From assembly GCA_947259395.1 (NCBI GenBank), contig CAMYMN010000019.1:2501-60750 (forward strand): DNA of 58,250 nt. The letters are read 5' to 3'. Shown one piece after another: positions 8,351-17,622 of the stretch (within the stretch, counting starts at the first letter, position 1; each line of letters opens with the position of its first letter). Origin of the DNA: an uncultured Gammaproteobacteria bacterium (GTDB lineage Bacteria > Pseudomonadota > Gammaproteobacteria > Arenicellales > JAANXG01). The position numbers and the translations under genes are program-made. The notes beneath the pieces are model-generated. The model was not told where the DNA came from and searched no databases. It saw nothing but the letters and a program-made list of their open reading frames with translations.

Positions 8351-9187
8351 TCACGCCAACCACCGCTTGCGGCGTCGATAATGTTTCACATCGCGAAAGC
8401 TTTTACGATTTTCTCCACTCACACCCAAATAAAATTCCTTTACGTCTTCGTTTTCCAGTAACGCTTGGGAGTCGCCATCCATGACCACGCGGCCGTTCTC
8501 CAGGATGTAGCCGTAGCGTGAATACTGCAAGGCCATATTGGTGTTCTGTTCGGCCAACAGGAACGTTACTTTTTCCTTTTCATTGAGTTGCTTGACGATC
8601 TCAAAGATCTCCTCCACCAGTTGCGGCGCCAAACCCATGGATGGCTCGTCGAGCAGGATCAAACTCGGCCGGGCCATCAGCGCGCGCCCCAGTGCGATCA
8701 TCTGCTGCTCACCGCCCGACACGTATCCCGCCTGGGTGTCGTGTCGATCCTTGATGCGCGGAAAATAGCCGTAGACCATGTCTAGATCTGCGGCGATCGC
8801 CGCGCGGCCGTCACCGCGTGTGTACGCACCGGTGAGCAGGTTTTCTTCCACCGTCAGGTGCTCGAAACAATGCCTGCCTTCCATCACTTGCGTCACGCCG
8901 CGTTTTACCAGTTCCGATGGCGTCAATTGATCGACACGGGTGCCGCGGTATTCGATGGAACCCTTGGTGACGTCGCCGCGCTCGGCACCCAGCAGATTCG
9001 AGATCGCCTTGAGGGTCGTGGTCTTGCCGGCGCCGTTGGCCCCGAGAAGGGTCACAATGCCCTCCTCGGGGACCTCCAGCGATACCCCGCGCAACACCAA
9101 TATCACGTGGTCATAGATGACCTCGATGTTATTGACCGTCAGCAGGGCACCGTCTGCCGGCGCTTGATTGGCCGTTGCGTCGTTCAT
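8351..9187 (-). CDS. livF: Branched-chain amino acid-type ABC transporter ATPase (LivF family)
   Basis: 278-residue cytoplasmic ATPase of the HAAT transporter family. Walker A GANGAGKTT is at residues 49–57, the ABC signature VSGGEQQM at about 155–162, followed by Walker B LILLDEPSMGLAP, diagnostic of LivF. A C-terminal tail of about 30 basic residues exceeds the usual 235–240-residue length. It lies 7 bp after livK. Its partner ATPase is the livG-type gene at 13211–14386. The actual cargo is unknown; the two ligase-type genes argue for a carboxylic acid rather than an amino acid. Confidence 0.93.
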   Translation of the reverse strand: MNDATANQAPADGALLTVNNIEVIYDHVILVLRGVSLEVPEEGIVTLLGANGAGKTTTLKAISNLLGAERGDVTKGSIEYRGTRVDQLTPSELVKRGVTQVMEGRHCFEHLTVEENLLTGAYTRGDGRAAIAADLDMVYGYFPRIKDRHDTQAGYVSGGEQQMIALGRALMARPSLILLDEPSMGLAPQLVEEIFEIVKQLNEKEKVTFLLAEQNTNMALQYSRYGYILENGRVVMDGDSQALLENEDVKEFYLGVSGENRKSFRDVKHYRRRKRWLA

Positions 9188-9194
9188 TGCGCCG

Positions 9195-10550
9195 TCAAGA
9201 AGTGACCGTACAGTCGGAACCGTGGGAATCTTTCTCGCTGCGCTTTTTGATGCCTTTCTCCTCGGCGTACTTGGCTGCCGACGTCTCGATCATCGGCCGC
9301 ACGATGCCCTGGTCGGTGGGGATCCAGTCGGTAATGACATTCCACTTCTTGCCGTCCCACTCTTGGAACTTGACCGCACCGCCGCCTTCGTGATCGAAGC
9401 ACGACACCTTCACTGGTGACATCAGACCCTCGGCGCCTAGCTCGTTGATCCGCGCCTGAGTAATATTGAGGTTCTCCATGCCCCAACGCATCTGCTCGCC
9501 GGTAATCGACTTACCGGTACCAAATTTTTTCTGCGCTGTACGCATCGCTTCGGCAGTAATGATCCCGGCAATCAACCCGCGGTTGTAATAGATCGTACCG
9601 ACCCGTTGCGGAGAGATGTTGCCCTTGCCGGCGCCGTGCACCTTATCCAGGATCTCCTGAATCACGGGAAAATCAGCCCCCGAGGGATGGAAACCGGCGG
9701 CGACATATCCTACCGCGGCCTTGCCCGCGGGAATCACATCTTCTTCCGCGCCGCTCCACCACACGCCGATGATCTTCTTGGCCGGAAAACCAACCCGCTG
9801 CGCCTCTTTTAACGCCGTCGGGTTCATCACGCCCCAACCGCGCAGGATAACCCAATCGGGTTTGTACTGACGCGCCATCTGCAGCCAAGTGGCCTTTTGA
9901 TCGAGCCCCGGATGCGGTACCGGATAGTGCTTCACCTCAAAACCGTACTTCTTGGCCTGCGTGTCCAGCACCGGGATGGTTTCTTTTCCATAACTCGACT
10001 CATGATACAAGTTGGCGATCTTCTTGCCCTTGAGCTTATCCATGCCGCCTTCCTTCATGCCGATGTACTTGATCTTGGCGGTATTCTGACTCCAGTAGTT
10101 GGTAACAATCGGAAAGATCCAGGGAAACACGCGCCCGTCGCTGGCGTCGGTGCGCCCATAACCCATGGACATCACCGGAATCTTGTCCGCGGTCGCGCGC
10201 TCAATCAAGCGATAGGTAATGCCGGTGCTGAGCGGTTGCACGACGGTGGCACCCGTGGGGCCCTTGCTCTTGAGCCGCTCATAACATTCCACGCCGCGGT
10301 CGGAGTTGTACGCCGTCTCACACTCCTCGTAGGTTAGCTTGACGCCGCCGATACCGCCATCGCGCAGGTTGAGTAGCGTGTAATAGTCCTCAATGCCGCC
10401 GAAAAAGCCCGACCCGCCGGCGGCGTAGGGGCCCGTACGGTAGACGAGCATCGGGAAAAACTGCTCGGCCTCCGCGGCGTGCGTGACCGTGATCGGCGAC
10501 AATACGCATGCCGAGGCCACGAGTGACAAAAATAATTTTTTAACTCTCAT
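9195..10550 (-). CDS. livK: Periplasmic substrate-binding protein of the Liv-type ABC transporter
   Basis: Type 1 periplasmic binding fold (Peripla_BP_6). The start is placed at 10550 because GGAGGAAGAAG directly precedes that ATG and a clean Sec signal peptide follows (MRVKKLF then a hydrophobic core, cleavage near THAAEA). The longer frame from 10604 would bury the signal. The mature protein is about 430 residues, longer than classic LivK (about 345), as in homologues that bind aromatic or other organic acids. It sits between livM and livF. Confidence 0.92.
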   Translation of the reverse strand: MRVKKLFLSLVASACVLSPITVTHAAEAEQFFPMLVYRTGPYAAGGSGFFGGIEDYYTLLNLRDGGIGGVKLTYEECETAYNSDRGVECYERLKSKGPTGATVVQPLSTGITYRLIERATADKIPVMSMGYGRTDASDGRVFPWIFPIVTNYWSQNTAKIKYIGMKEGGMDKLKGKKIANLYHESSYGKETIPVLDTQAKKYGFEVKHYPVPHPGLDQKATWLQMARQYKPDWVILRGWGVMNPTALKEAQRVGFPAKKIIGVWWSGAEEDVIPAGKAAVGYVAAGFHPSGADFPVIQEILDKVHGAGKGNISPQRVGTIYYNRGLIAGIITAEAMRTAQKKFGTGKSITGEQMRWGMENLNITQARINELGAEGLMSPVKVSCFDHEGGGAVKFQEWDGKKWNVITDWIPTDQGIVRPMIETSAAKYAEEKGIKKRSEKDSHGSDCTVTS

Positions 10551-10694
10551 CTTCTTCCTCCATATAAGCTCAGTTACCGCATGGTGCGGTGGTTGTGGGA
10601 ACAATCATTTTTCGTTGTCGTACCGGGAAGCGTCCCCACAACCTTCCGCTACCGGATGCAACAGCGCCGGCTACGACAACCTGACTGGTCATTC

Positions 10695-11822
10695 CTAGTG
10701 TGGGAACGGCCACAGTCTCAACTTTTCCTTCCCGATCTGCCACAGGCGGGCAAACCCGTGGGGCTCCACGATGAGAAAAAATATAATGGCTCCGCCGAAA
10801 ATAATCAGCTCCAGATTCGAAAGCGTGTCACTGGACAAGGTCCCTTCACCCAACGTTGCGGCGGTAATATTCAGAACCACCGGCAACAACACAATAAACG
10901 CTGCACCGAGAAACGCACCGAGAATGCTGCCCAACCCGCCGATAATCACCATGAACAGAATCTGAAACGAGCGCACCAAGTCGAAGGCCTCGGTGTCGGC
11001 GTTACCCACATAGGTGAACACATACAGTGCTCCGGCCACGCCACAATAAAAGGAACTGACCGCAAACGCCAGCAGCTTGGTGCGCAGCGGACTGATACCG
11101 ATGATCTCCGCGGCGATATCCATATCGCGTATCGCCATCCACGCGCGGCCGGTGGAACTGCGTACGATGTTTTTAGCCAACAGCGCCAACAGTACGATGA
11201 TCGCCAAAGTCACTAGATACTTGGTTTCGGGAGTCGCCCGGGGACCGGAAATCAGCACATTGATCGGAGCAAGAAAACCAAGTGGGCCGCCATCTTCCGC
11301 CCATGACCCTAACAGCGTGCGCGACGGCGCGGACGCGACCCCGGCAGGATCGTAGTTTGTGAACCAACCGACATGGTCGAAGATCCAGGTCAGAAAAAAC
11401 TGTGCGGCGAGCGTCGCCACCGCGAGATAGAACCCCTTGATCCGAAGACTGGGCAGCCCGAACACAACTCCGACCAAGGCGGCACATACGCCGCCGAGCA
11501 TAATGTCCACGACCAACGGCAGCTCCGGCACGCGCAGGGCGAAGTTATAACAGGCGTATGCGCCCACCGCCATGAAGCCACCCGTGCCGAGCGAGATCTG
11601 GCCCGCATAACCGGTCAACAGGTTCAGCCCCAATGCGGCCAGGCCGAACACCAACAGCTGGGTCAGGATCGGCCCCATGAGATATTGACTGCCGGTGAGT
11701 GGCGGGACGACAAAGGCAATGATCATGAACCCCCAGAACACCCAACGATCCTGCAGGATAGGAAAGATCGCCTGATCTGCGGCGTAGCTGGTCTTAAATT
11801 GTCCGGCCTCTCTATAAAGCAT
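10695..11822 (-). CDS. livM: Liv-type ABC transporter permease (LivM family)
   Basis: 375-residue inner-membrane permease with 8–10 hydrophobic segments. It carries the LivM hallmarks NLLTGYAGQISLGTGGF (about residues 65–82) and the EAA-like cytoplasmic loop near AAEIIGISPLRTKLLAFAVSSF. It forms the transmembrane channel with the LivH-type protein encoded 72 bp upstream. Confidence 0.93.
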   Translation of the reverse strand: MLYREAGQFKTSYAADQAIFPILQDRWVFWGFMIIAFVVPPLTGSQYLMGPILTQLLVFGLAALGLNLLTGYAGQISLGTGGFMAVGAYACYNFALRVPELPLVVDIMLGGVCAALVGVVFGLPSLRIKGFYLAVATLAAQFFLTWIFDHVGWFTNYDPAGVASAPSRTLLGSWAEDGGPLGFLAPINVLISGPRATPETKYLVTLAIIVLLALLAKNIVRSSTGRAWMAIRDMDIAAEIIGISPLRTKLLAFAVSSFYCGVAGALYVFTYVGNADTEAFDLVRSFQILFMVIIGGLGSILGAFLGAAFIVLLPVVLNITAATLGEGTLSSDTLSNLELIIFGGAIIFFLIVEPHGFARLWQIGKEKLRLWPFPH

Positions 11823-11894
11823 GTTAATTCACATACAGTGGGTAGCGGATTGTTGTTTCTGTTGACCCATCGCTTTTAAACACACATCGTCAAA

Positions 11895-13097
11895 CTAAAC
11901 GCGCTCAATGATCTTCTCTCCAAACAGGCCCTGTGGTCGAAACAATAAGAAAACCATCGCCAACATATAAGGGCTCCAACTTTCGGTGCCACCGCCAAGA
12001 TACGGGATACCCACAAACACTTCGAAGACCTTTTCCGTCGCACCCACGATGAGCCCGCCGACGATGGCGCCGGGCACGGACGTAAACCCGCCGAGGATCA
12101 GCACCGGCAACGCCTTGAAGGCCAACAACGCCAGGCTGAATTGCACCCCGAGTTTCGAGCCCCACAGCATCCCGGCGAATAGCGCTACAATGCCCGCCGC
12201 CGCCCATACAATGGCCCAAATGTTCTTGAGCGGTATGCCCACCGACATCGCCGCTTGATGATCGTCCGCGACGGCACGCAAAGCACGACCGACCCGGGTG
12301 CGATGGAAAAAAATGGCCAGCCCGGCAACAAGCAGTCCCGCGGTAATCGCGGCAAAGATGTCAAAGTAACTGATAAATACGCCGCCAATCTCAAACGGTA
12401 TGTCCTCGATGCCGATATCCAGCGCGTGCACGTCCGCGTCCCACACCCCCTGGGCCATCCCCTCGATCACGAAGTTCAAACCAATGGTGGCCATGAATAA
12501 GATGATCGGCTCCTGATTGACCAGCGGTCGCAACACCACGCTTTCGATCGCCATCGCCAGGATGATCATCAGCACCAGGGTCAGCGCCAGCGAGCGCCAA
12601 AAATTGATCTCTCCCGGGAGAAAACTGACTAACGCAACACCTAACAGAATCGCCGCGGCGGCACGGGGCTGCTGCACACCGATGGTCAACACCAAAAAGA
12701 TAAGCAGCGCAATGAACACCCCCCGCCACATGTTTTGTCCACCATCGAACAGCATCGGCAACAACACGATCACAATAGCAGTGATGGCGATCGCCAACCG
12801 GCCGGGGGTAACGAACTTGCTCTTGAACACCGATGGAAAACGGTCCAGCAAAAACAGACCTGCGGCCACCGCCGCGAACCCCAGCGACAACCAAGCGGTC
12901 CAATCCCAAAAATCGCCGCTTACCTCCAGCAACAAAACAAACGTCAAGGCGGCAAACAAGACCATCGCTCCCTGAGCAAAGTTGAACACTCCCGAGGCCT
13001 TGAAGATAAGAACGAAGCCCAACGCCACCAAGGAGTACATCACCCCCGATAGCAAGCCACCGATCAAGACTTCAAGAAAAAATATCGGATCCCACAT
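11895..13097 (-). CDS. livH: Liv-type ABC transporter permease (LivH family, extended)
   Basis: 400-residue inner-membrane permease. The N-terminus (YSLVALGFVLIFKASGVFNFAQG) and C-terminal half (ESVVLRPL, FHRTRVGRALRAVADD, then GFTSVPGAIVGGL) are classic LivH. About 100 extra residues at 55–165, several strongly hydrophobic, separate them, so it is longer than the usual 290–310 residues and probably has extra membrane spans. Pairs with LivM. Confidence 0.92.
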   Translation of the reverse strand: MWDPIFFLEVLIGGLLSGVMYSLVALGFVLIFKASGVFNFAQGAMVLFAALTFVLLLEVSGDFWDWTAWLSLGFAAVAAGLFLLDRFPSVFKSKFVTPGRLAIAITAIVIVLLPMLFDGGQNMWRGVFIALLIFLVLTIGVQQPRAAAAILLGVALVSFLPGEINFWRSLALTLVLMIILAMAIESVVLRPLVNQEPIILFMATIGLNFVIEGMAQGVWDADVHALDIGIEDIPFEIGGVFISYFDIFAAITAGLLVAGLAIFFHRTRVGRALRAVADDHQAAMSVGIPLKNIWAIVWAAAGIVALFAGMLWGSKLGVQFSLALLAFKALPVLILGGFTSVPGAIVGGLIVGATEKVFEVFVGIPYLGGGTESWSPYMLAMVFLLFRPQGLFGEKIIERV

Positions 13098-13210
13098 GAC
13101 TACGATTCACTCGAGAGATCATTAACACGCTCGGAATAGCGCGATAGCCCCAAGTAAAACAAGTGGTTAATCACTTGCCTTAAAAATATTATATTGGGTG
13201 TACACATGGT

Positions 13211-14386
13211 TCAGCCCGCGCCGAGATAGGCGCGGATCACCACCGGATCGGTGCGAACTTCGTCCGGGGTGCCCTCGGCAATCTTTTCGCCGTGGTCCAA
13301 CACCACCACCTGGGTCGAGATATCCATGACCACGCCCATATCGTGCTCAATTAACAGCATGGTGGTGCCCCACTGCTCGTTGACGTCGAGGACGAACCGC
13401 GCCATATCCTCCTTTTCCTCCAGGTTCATGCCCGCCATCGGTTCATCCAGCAACAACACCTTCGGCTCCATTGCCAACGCGCGTCCCAACTCTACCCTTT
13501 TTTGCAGACCATAGGGCAACCGACCAACCGGGGTTTTTCGAATTGCCTGGATTTCCAGGAAATCGATAATCTCCTCTACGCGCTCACGGTGCTTAATTTC
13601 TTCTTTCTTCGCCGGACCCCAATACAATGCATTGAGTAACACGTTGCTCCTCATCTGCAGCAACCGCCCGGTCATGATGTTATCGAGGGTGGTCATGCCC
13701 CGGAACAACGCAATGTTCTGAAACGTGCGCGCAAAACCAAGGCTAGCCACCGAGTGGGTCGGCAAGTGGGTGCGGTCTTTACCCTCAAAGAAAATCTGTC
13801 CCTGACTCGGCCGGTAAAAGCCGCTGATGACGTTCAGCATGGATGTCTTGCCGGCGCCGTTAGGGCCAATGATGGAAAAGATTTCCCCTCGTTGAACACC
13901 GAAGCCGACACCCTGAAGCGCCTTGATACCGCCGAAATTCAAGTAGATGTCATCGACCTGCACATACGCTTCACCAAGTTCCGGTGCCGCTGCCTGACGA
14001 CGCTTGCGCATCTCCCCCAAGGCAAACAAAGCCTCGTCCCGGTTCTCGTAGAGATTGGCGCGAAATTTTTCGGTCTTGGCCCGCTCGCGGATCGAGTCAC
14101 GGGTCTCGGCTGCGGCGCCGATACGAACGGTGCCCAAACCGTGGTTAACGTTGGAGTTCTTGCCGCGGCTGGCAAATTGACCCCAAACATCCGGACCAAT
14201 TACACACTCAATGTAGTTCACCAGGAAATACCAGCGACGGCCGCTGGAGGTCAGCTGGCGGTCCACTTCGTCATAAAACGCATCGATCTGTTCTTTGGTA
14301 GAAAATGTCATCTCGGAGAAGTCCACTTCCATGGTCTCCAGCGACTCGTGAAACGTTATGCGATCTTGTATGGACCGTTGGTTCAT
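13211..14386 (-). CDS. livG: Liv-type ABC transporter ATPase (LivG family) with N-terminal alpha/beta domain
   Basis: 391 residues. The ATPase occupies residues 141–391, with Walker A GPNGAGKT at 174–181, a signature replaced by LPYGLQKRVELGRAL as in LivG proteins, and LLLDEPMAGMN. Residues 1–140 form an extra domain with alternating predicted strands and helices (for example RRWYFLVNY, VNHGLGTVRIG) resembling STAS/SpoIIAA-like folds, not part of ordinary LivG (about 255 residues). No good start codon lies at the ATPase boundary, so the fusion seems genuine. The extra domain may regulate transport. Confidence 0.9.
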   Translation of the reverse strand: MNQRSIQDRITFHESLETMEVDFSEMTFSTKEQIDAFYDEVDRQLTSSGRRWYFLVNYIECVIGPDVWGQFASRGKNSNVNHGLGTVRIGAAAETRDSIRERAKTEKFRANLYENRDEALFALGEMRKRRQAAAPELGEAYVQVDDIYLNFGGIKALQGVGFGVQRGEIFSIIGPNGAGKTSMLNVISGFYRPSQGQIFFEGKDRTHLPTHSVASLGFARTFQNIALFRGMTTLDNIMTGRLLQMRSNVLLNALYWGPAKKEEIKHRERVEEIIDFLEIQAIRKTPVGRLPYGLQKRVELGRALAMEPKVLLLDEPMAGMNLEEKEDMARFVLDVNEQWGTTMLLIEHDMGVVMDISTQVVVLDHGEKIAEGTPDEVRTDPVVIRAYLGAG

Positions 14387-14430
14387 ATTTCAGGTAGCGA
14401 TGGGATCTCTAATGTTCACACGTCCGTCAC

Positions 14431-16356
14431 TCAGAAATGCTTTACTTCCCGAATCGCCAGATCAGCGCTTATCGTCCCTTTGCGTCCGTCTTCAAACGTG
14501 ACTTCAGTCTCGATGTAACATTGGTCCTGGTCCGCATACAGGGCATCAATCAATATGTCATATTTCTCCGCCACATGGCTCCGCCGCACCTTCCGGGTCC
14601 GTGTCAACTCGCCGTCGTCGGCATCCAACTCCTTGTGCAGGATCAGGAAGCGCTTGATCTGCGAGGCGGCGAGTTTTGAGTCAGAAGCCAGATCCTGATT
14701 TACCTTTTCCACGCACTCTTGGACCATGTCATACACTTCCGGCCTCGCCGCCAGTTCCTGATAGCTGGCGTACGGAATATGGCGCCGTTCCGCCCAGTTG
14801 CCCACCGCATCGAGATCAATATTGATAAACGCCGCAGTGTGTGCACGTTCGCTACCGAAGGTCACGGCTTCCTTGATCTGGGGAAAGAATTTGAGCTTGT
14901 TCTCGAGATACTTCGGGGCAAACATGGAACCATCGTCGAGTTTGCCGACATCTTTAGCGCGGTCAATGATCTTCAAATGTCCGTCATCATCGAAGAACCC
15001 GGCATCACCGGTATGCACCCAACCATCTTCAGTCTTGGTGTCGGCGGTTGCTTCGGGGTTTTTGTAATAGCTTTGAAAGACTCCCGGGCTGCGGTATAGC
15101 ACCTCACCATTGTCGGCGATTTCTATCTCTACTTGCGGCGCCGGCGTGCCCACTGTATCCGGCTTGACCCCGCCATCGGGTTGCATGGTGACGAACACCG
15201 CCGCCTCGGTTTGGCCATACAGCTGTTTCACGTTGATGCCGAGCGAGCGATAGAAGTCAAAGATATCCGGGCCAATTGCCTCACCGGCGGTGTACGCCAG
15301 TCGCACACGGGACATACCCAACGTGTTCTTGAGCGGTCCGTATACCAAAACTTTTCCCAGCGCATATAACAACCGGTTGGCAACAGAAACTGGTTTACCG
15401 TCGAGGATCTTAATGCCGGCGCGGCGCGCCAAATTCATGAAGTAATGGAACATCTTGCGCTTGATAAACGCGGCATCTTCCATGCGGATCATCACCGTAG
15501 TGAGCAGATTCTCAAAGATGCGCGGTGGCGCAAAGAAATAAGTCGGGCCGATTTCACGCATGTCGTGCATCACGGTGGCGCCGCTCTCCGGACAACTGAC
15601 ACAAAATCCCGCCGCGTATGACTGGCCATAGGAAAAGATATGGTCTCCAACCCAGGCCATCGGCAAGTAGGCAAGCGATTCATCGGTCACTTGCAATCCA
15701 TCCCGATCCACCGAGTTCTGCGCAGTAATCAAGACATTATCGTGGGTCAACACCACGCCCTTGGGTGTACCGGTGGTCCCAGAGGTGTAAAGAATGATGG
15801 AGACATCCGAACCGCTGCCCTTTTCGATTTCACCGGTATAAAAATCCGGATTTTCTTTATCGAATTTTCTGCCCTGCGCCTGAATATCCTCGAAATCATG
15901 CAGGTGAGTACGATCGTAGTGGCGCATACCGCGCGCATCGTCAAAGATAATCTGTGTCAATTCCGGGCAGCGGTCTTTGACTTCGAGAATTTTGTCGACC
16001 TGCTCCTGGTCTTCCGCCAGCGCAAAGTGGGCGCCTGCATGATCGAGCACGTACTGCATTTCCTCGGCAACGGCGTCTTGGTAGGCGGGGACCGGGATGC
16101 CCCCCAGCGCCTGCGCAGCAGCCATGCCCCAGTAAAGCCGCGGGCGGTTGTCGCCGATGATCGCCAGCTTGTCACCGCGTTTGAAGCCGCGCGCCGCCAA
16201 GCCGCACGCCAACATCCGGATTTCCTGTTCAACCTGGCGCCAGGTCCAAGTCTGCCAGATCCCGAAGTTCTTCTCGCGAATAGCGGGCCGATCGCCGAAC
16301 CGTCTCGCACGATCGAGCAACAGCTTAGGAAAGGTATCTAAGCCCTCGGTAGACAT
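14431..16356 (-). CDS. Long-chain-type acyl-CoA synthetase (AMP-forming)
   Basis: 641-residue ANL-superfamily enzyme activating a carboxylic acid to its CoA thioester with ATP. The P-loop YTSGTTGTPKG is intact (190–200), followed by YLPMAWVGD, YGQTEAAVFVT and HTGDAGFFDDDGHLKIIDRAKD. The size and insertions match the bacterial family that accompanies Liv-type transporter genes. It is first in the minus-strand block acyl-CoA synthetase–livG–livH–livM–livK–livF–PaaK-like. The substrate could be an aromatic, branched or long-chain acid. Confidence 0.92.
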   Translation of the reverse strand: MSTEGLDTFPKLLLDRARRFGDRPAIREKNFGIWQTWTWRQVEQEIRMLACGLAARGFKRGDKLAIIGDNRPRLYWGMAAAQALGGIPVPAYQDAVAEEMQYVLDHAGAHFALAEDQEQVDKILEVKDRCPELTQIIFDDARGMRHYDRTHLHDFEDIQAQGRKFDKENPDFYTGEIEKGSGSDVSIILYTSGTTGTPKGVVLTHDNVLITAQNSVDRDGLQVTDESLAYLPMAWVGDHIFSYGQSYAAGFCVSCPESGATVMHDMREIGPTYFFAPPRIFENLLTTVMIRMEDAAFIKRKMFHYFMNLARRAGIKILDGKPVSVANRLLYALGKVLVYGPLKNTLGMSRVRLAYTAGEAIGPDIFDFYRSLGINVKQLYGQTEAAVFVTMQPDGGVKPDTVGTPAPQVEIEIADNGEVLYRSPGVFQSYYKNPEATADTKTEDGWVHTGDAGFFDDDGHLKIIDRAKDVGKLDDGSMFAPKYLENKLKFFPQIKEAVTFGSERAHTAAFINIDLDAVGNWAERRHIPYASYQELAARPEVYDMVQECVEKVNQDLASDSKLAASQIKRFLILHKELDADDGELTRTRKVRRSHVAEKYDILIDALYADQDQCYIETEVTFEDGRKGTISADLAIREVKHF

Positions 16357-16524
16357 CCTCTGGTGTGACCGTTAAACGGTAAATAATTATATTTTTATCT
16401 AGTGATGCACAACGTCATTCAGCGCAACAGAGAAAAGTTTACCACGGCATGTTGCCTATCCCTATATGTACCATGGGATTTCATCGTTGCCTTGCCGCAC
16501 GCTTGATGAACGGTTGCGGGGATT

Positions 16525-16947
16525 CTAGGTCAGCTGCGCTTTGATCTTCTCGAAACTTGCTTCGATGTCGGTGATGTCGCCCGGTTTGGGTCCCCAGTTC
16601 AGTTTCAACTCATCGTCTGTTTCGCGCGGTAGCACGTGGATATGAAAATGAAACACGGACTGTGCGGCGCCCGGACCGTTGGCCTGAACTAGATTGATGC
16701 CGTGGGGGTGCAGCGACTTATTGACCGCCTCGGCAATCCGCTTGGCAGTTTGCACGGTGGCCGCAATCAATGGGTCAGGAACCGCATAGACATCTTCCCA
16801 ATGCTCCTTCGGGACCGCGAGCACATGACCGGAATTGGCCGGATTGATGTCCATGAAGGCGAGCGTATGATTATCCTCGAATAGCTTGAAACAAGGAATG
16901 TCCCCAGCGACGATTTTACAAAAGATACAATCAGGATCCGTACGCAT
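16525..16947 (-). CDS. HIT family nucleotide hydrolase
   Basis: 140-residue histidine-triad protein: the catalytic HFHIHV motif is at residues 100–105 and an N-terminal CIFC pair (7–10) is typical of Hint-like proteins. These cytoplasmic enzymes split phosphoramidates or dinucleoside polyphosphates; the exact substrate is unknown. Start supported by GGGAGG upstream. It appears to be its own transcription unit. Confidence 0.93.
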   Translation of the reverse strand: MRTDPDCIFCKIVAGDIPCFKLFEDNHTLAFMDINPANSGHVLAVPKEHWEDVYAVPDPLIAATVQTAKRIAEAVNKSLHPHGINLVQANGPGAAQSVFHFHIHVLPRETDDELKLNWGPKPGDITDIEASFEKIKAQLT

Positions 16948-17144
16948 CGTTTTACCTCCCGAGCTGCAACGTAGTCTCTGTGATTCTCAAACTTTATTTT
17001 TGTCGTTCGTGCTTCCGGTGACCGTCAAGCATCCCGATTAACGGTGCGGATTTTCCCATCTAACCGGATTGATTGCCGATGTTGCCGCCGGCCCATCCGA
17101 AGAAATGACCAAAAAGCCCCGCCCATGGTTGCCACACCGATATA

Positions 17145-17552
17145 CTAAGGAGAGCTGATTGGTATGCGTTTGCCGCTTGGTTCCGTGGACTCCGCCTTGG
17201 GTAACGTGATCGTCAGCAAACCGTTCTTGAACGATGCGTTAACCGCGTCTTCGTTGATCTTCACCGGGATCGGTATCGAGCGTCGGAATGCACCTGCCGC
17301 ACGCTCCATGATGTGGAAGCTGCCTTCCCGCTCGTGCCGGCGCGGGGCCATCGCGCCCCAGATCGTCAGTATATTGTTGTCCAGGACCAGCTGAATATTG
17401 CGCTCGTCAACGCCCGGCAATTCCACCATGACCTCGATCTTGTCGACCTCCTCATGCATATCGGCACGCGGATGCAGTGTACCCACATTCCAGTCCGCCG
17501 GCGCCCAGGCGCGCGGCGCGGAACTGCGCCAAAAATGATCATTGCTACTCAT
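17145..17552 (-). CDS. Small heat-shock protein (Hsp20/alpha-crystallin)
   Basis: 135-residue ATP-independent chaperone. The alpha-crystallin domain spans about 30–125, with VMVELPGVDERNIQL, the conserved FRRSIPIP and the A-x-x-x-N-G-x-L signature in ASFKNGLLTITLP. The short N-terminal arm is tryptophan-rich and the C-terminus ends KRIPISSP, containing the I-x-I oligomerisation motif. No sigma-32 promoter was recognised upstream. Confidence 0.93.
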   Translation of the reverse strand: MSSNDHFWRSSAPRAWAPADWNVGTLHPRADMHEEVDKIEVMVELPGVDERNIQLVLDNNILTIWGAMAPRRHEREGSFHIMERAAGAFRRSIPIPVKINEDAVNASFKNGLLTITLPKAESTEPSGKRIPISSP

Positions 17553-17622
17553 TGGGGGTCACCGTCAGTCAATTAATCAGTTTTCGTTACCGCTTGCTTT
17601 CATTTTTCTTTTTGTCTCTGTC

